Part shown: in pieces, positions 62,224 through 64,000 of the stretch
How the letters are laid out: every line of letters starts with the position of its first letter
Numbering within the stretch: position 1 is the stretch's first letter
NCBI RefSeq assembly: GCF_946482605.1
Contig: NZ_CAMLSE010000010.1
Coordinates: 124,001 to 188,000 of the forward strand
Direction: 5' to 3'
DNA length: 64,000 nucleotides
Source: an uncultured Dyadobacter sp.
GTDB lineage: Bacteria; Bacteroidota; Bacteroidia; Cytophagales; Spirosomataceae
Translations under genes and position numbers: made by a program
Notes under the pieces: model-generated
The model's database searches: none
The model's input: the letters and a program-made list of their open reading frames with translations, nothing else
What the model was told of the DNA's origin: nothing

Positions 62224-63930
62224 TCACTTCCACTCCAACTCCACTCCCTCCCCCCTCACAAACCCCTGAAACCCCGCCAACAACCCCTTATCCTCCCGCA
62301 CGCCCCGCGGAAGCACGTTCCGAGACAAAGCAAACCCCACCAACAACCCCACAGCCTCCCCAATACTCCACTCCACCGGATGGAGCCGATAACACCCATT
62401 CGTAATATGCGTGGTCCCAATATTCTTGTTAGCAGGCAAAATATTCTCCATTCTTACCGGCAGCAGCGCACCCAAAGGAATCTGAAACGGCAATGACCCG
62501 AAATCAATGTAATTATCCCCGCCAGTGCTTGGATGCAAATCAATGTGGTAGTAGCCGATGCCGACGCTGTCTTCAAAAGCAGCGGCCTTCACGCCACCAG
62601 ATTGCCCGGTGATAGCAGCCCGCTGCTCAGCACCGACGTGCTCTTCCTTGATGGTAAATAGCGCCTTAATGCGCCGGGATTCGCGGACGTAGGGGTATTT
62701 GGCGAGGCCGTCTTCGGTGCCCATGATGTCTTTGCGGAGGCGGATGCCCGGCCAGCCTTTGCCGCCGTCGGGGCGCGGGGCCTCGGTTTGGAGCCAGTAC
62801 AGGAGCGACAGGCTGAGCTGCTTGCCGCGTTCGAAATGCTTTTCGAAGTCCTTTTCGCTGGCGCCGATGAGGTTGCCGAGGGCGTAGTCGTTTTGCGGCC
62901 AGTTCACGATGGTAATGTCGCCGGCGTAGGTGCCGGGGGCGAAGTTGGCCTTGTTGATAATGCGGCGGTAGAGCCAGAGGTTGAGGTTGTTGCCGGTCGG
63001 GATGCCTTCCGGGTTGAAGCCGAGCAGTTTCGGTTCGAGGGTTTTGGGGTTGGAGTAGGAAAGGTCCAACAGCCTGCCCGACCACGGTTTGGCCATTTTG
63101 GGTACATAATTTTTCCAAAAATCATATTCCCGCGGCTTTTCGATCACGTGGTTTTCGCCCGGGCGGTAGTCGATGGCGTAGCAGACGGTGAATGCCTGCA
63201 CGTTGTTCGGGTCGGCTTTTTCGGGGGCGTGGAATTCGCCGGTTTCGGCTTTGGATTCGGCGCCGGTGACGAATTCGGTGCCGGTCATGGGCAGCAGGTC
63301 GCCGAGCTCGGTAGCGTCCGCGAAATACGGCGCCGTGAGGGTGAGCAATGCTTTGTTGCGGCGGTTCTGGGCGGTGAGCGATTGTACTTTGTTGCCGTTC
63401 ACGTCGGCGGCCACGATTTTGTGTTCCAGCAGCAAGGTGAGCTTGCCGGTGCTCAGGTACGGGTTGAGCATGTCCGTGAGCACGGCTACGGCCACGCGTG
63501 GCTCGTGGCAGAGCTTCGAAACGGCACCATCGCCCGGATTGAGGTTCTTGCGGCTTTTGGCCTCGGGTGTGAGCGGGTAGTTTTTCTGGTAATACTCCCG
63601 CACGGCGGTGCGGAACTGCCGGTAGGCTTTGGTAGCGCCGTGGGTTTCGATCCATTGGTGTTCGTCGGGTGGCACGCCTTGCTGCGATACCTGTCCGCCG
63701 ATCCAGTCGGTTTCTTCGGTGAGGATTACCGAGAGGCCGTTGCGCAATGCGGCCAAAGCGGCGGCGCAGCCTCCGAGGCCGCCGCCTGCGATCACGAAGT
63801 CGGCATTCAGTGTGGCCTTGGCTTTGTTGTCCGGGCTGGAAGCTGCGTTTATAGTTTCCCGTTTATCGGAAGGTTGGGAAAGCAAGCTGCCGCCGAGGGC
63901 GACGCTTCCGAGAAAATTACGGCGTTTCAT
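62224..63930 (-). CDS. Tat-exported FAD-dependent oxidoreductase
   Basis: Flavoprotein of 568 residues with a twin-arginine signal (MKRRNFLGSVALGGSLL). FAD-binding Rossmann motif at residues 45-65 (VIAGGGLGGCAAALAALRNG), followed by TEETDWIGGQ. The C-terminal VGIGYYHIDLHPSTGGDNYI and VEWSIGEAVGLLVGFAL match the FAD_oxidored family (PF12831-like) found in glycan-utilisation regions of Bacteroidota. The substrate is unknown. The codons are markedly GC-rich, in contrast to the adjoining AT-rich defence-like cluster. Confidence 0.88.
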   Translation of the reverse strand: MKRRNFLGSVALGGSLLSQPSDKRETINAASSPDNKAKATLNADFVIAGGGLGGCAAALAALRNGLSVILTEETDWIGGQVSQQGVPPDEHQWIETHGATKAYRQFRTAVREYYQKNYPLTPEAKSRKNLNPGDGAVSKLCHEPRVAVAVLTDMLNPYLSTGKLTLLLEHKIVAADVNGNKVQSLTAQNRRNKALLTLTAPYFADATELGDLLPMTGTEFVTGAESKAETGEFHAPEKADPNNVQAFTVCYAIDYRPGENHVIEKPREYDFWKNYVPKMAKPWSGRLLDLSYSNPKTLEPKLLGFNPEGIPTGNNLNLWLYRRIINKANFAPGTYAGDITIVNWPQNDYALGNLIGASEKDFEKHFERGKQLSLSLLYWLQTEAPRPDGGKGWPGIRLRKDIMGTEDGLAKYPYVRESRRIKALFTIKEEHVGAEQRAAITGQSGGVKAAAFEDSVGIGYYHIDLHPSTGGDNYIDFGSLPFQIPLGALLPVRMENILPANKNIGTTHITNGCYRLHPVEWSIGEAVGLLVGFALSRNVLPRGVREDKGLLAGFQGFVRGEGVELEWK

Positions 63931-64000
63931 AAGGTTTAAGGTATCTAGGTAAGGTAATTGGTAAAAAAGAACGCGCTCATTGCAAGGGTGATGCCTTACA

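Noticed and set aside
62788..63939. Long forward open frame of 383 codons
   Set aside because: It is antisense to the FAD oxidoreductase gene, rich in Val/Gly/Phe as expected from the reverse of GC-rich codons, and has no motif. The reverse-strand gene has a clear Rossmann site and Tat signal.
1..64000. CRISPR arrays, tRNA or rRNA genes, insertion sequences
   Set aside because: No regularly spaced direct repeats, cloverleaf sequence, rRNA segment or transposase gene was seen on either strand.

Overview
The window looks like chromosomal DNA of a Bacteroidota bacterium, most likely Cytophagales of the Dyadobacter/Spirosoma kind. That placement is inferred from a SusC/SusD pair, a Por (type IX) secretion tail on a glycosidase, many short-linker lipoproteins, -7 boxes close to TAnnTTTG, and almost no Shine-Dalgarno sites. 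No rRNA, tRNA, CRISPR array or insertion sequence was recognised.

Layout. (1) 1-8.1 kb: five paralogous AT-rich lipoprotein genes, each with its own terminator and a visible or likely promoter, interspersed with an MscS channel and a SHOCT protein. A frameshifted remnant of an M48 protease gene between copies four and five shows that the array grew by segmental duplication. (2) 8.1-16.5 kb: the intact M48 protease with a YjgN-like membrane protein, then an ArsR-controlled tripartite RND efflux operon (arsR, adaptor, RND pump, TolC). (3) 16.8-24.6 kb: a proline-rich small protein, a 1391-residue secreted glycosidase with four CBM6-like modules, a GlxA-type regulator, a DUF1579 protein and an M23 peptidase lipoprotein. 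(4) 24.6-43.1 kb: carbohydrate/sulfate-ester region with three sulfatases, SusC/SusD, two sterol-desaturase-like membrane proteins, a TPR histidine kinase with its LuxR-type regulator, and two toxin-antitoxin modules (YoeB-type and VapC-type). Two transcription units that carry sulfatases start with the same promoter and the same structured leader RNA. (5) 43.3-56.3 kb: a LacI-type regulator followed by a nine-gene run: three Gfo/Idh/MocA oxidoreductases, a Tat-exported DegT aminotransferase, a ceramidase-like hydrolase, a propeller protein, an FHS sugar transporter, NagA and NagB. Together these suggest periplasmic processing of an amino sugar, uptake, and feeding of glucosamine-6-phosphate into glycolysis. 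(6) 56.4-62.2 kb: accessory region with a 2H phosphoesterase, a SUFU-like protein, an XRE regulator and an AT-rich four-gene cluster (AAA15 ATPase, small partner protein, winged-helix protein interrupted by an in-frame stop, winged-helix/HEPN protein) that resembles an uncharacterised defence cassette. (7) 62.2-63.9 kb: a Tat-exported FAD-dependent oxidoreductase.

The most interesting items are the paired leader RNA and its shared promoter, the AAA15/small-protein plus HEPN cluster, and the exported aminotransferase/oxidoreductase pathway. All functions come from reading motifs by eye; no database search was run.
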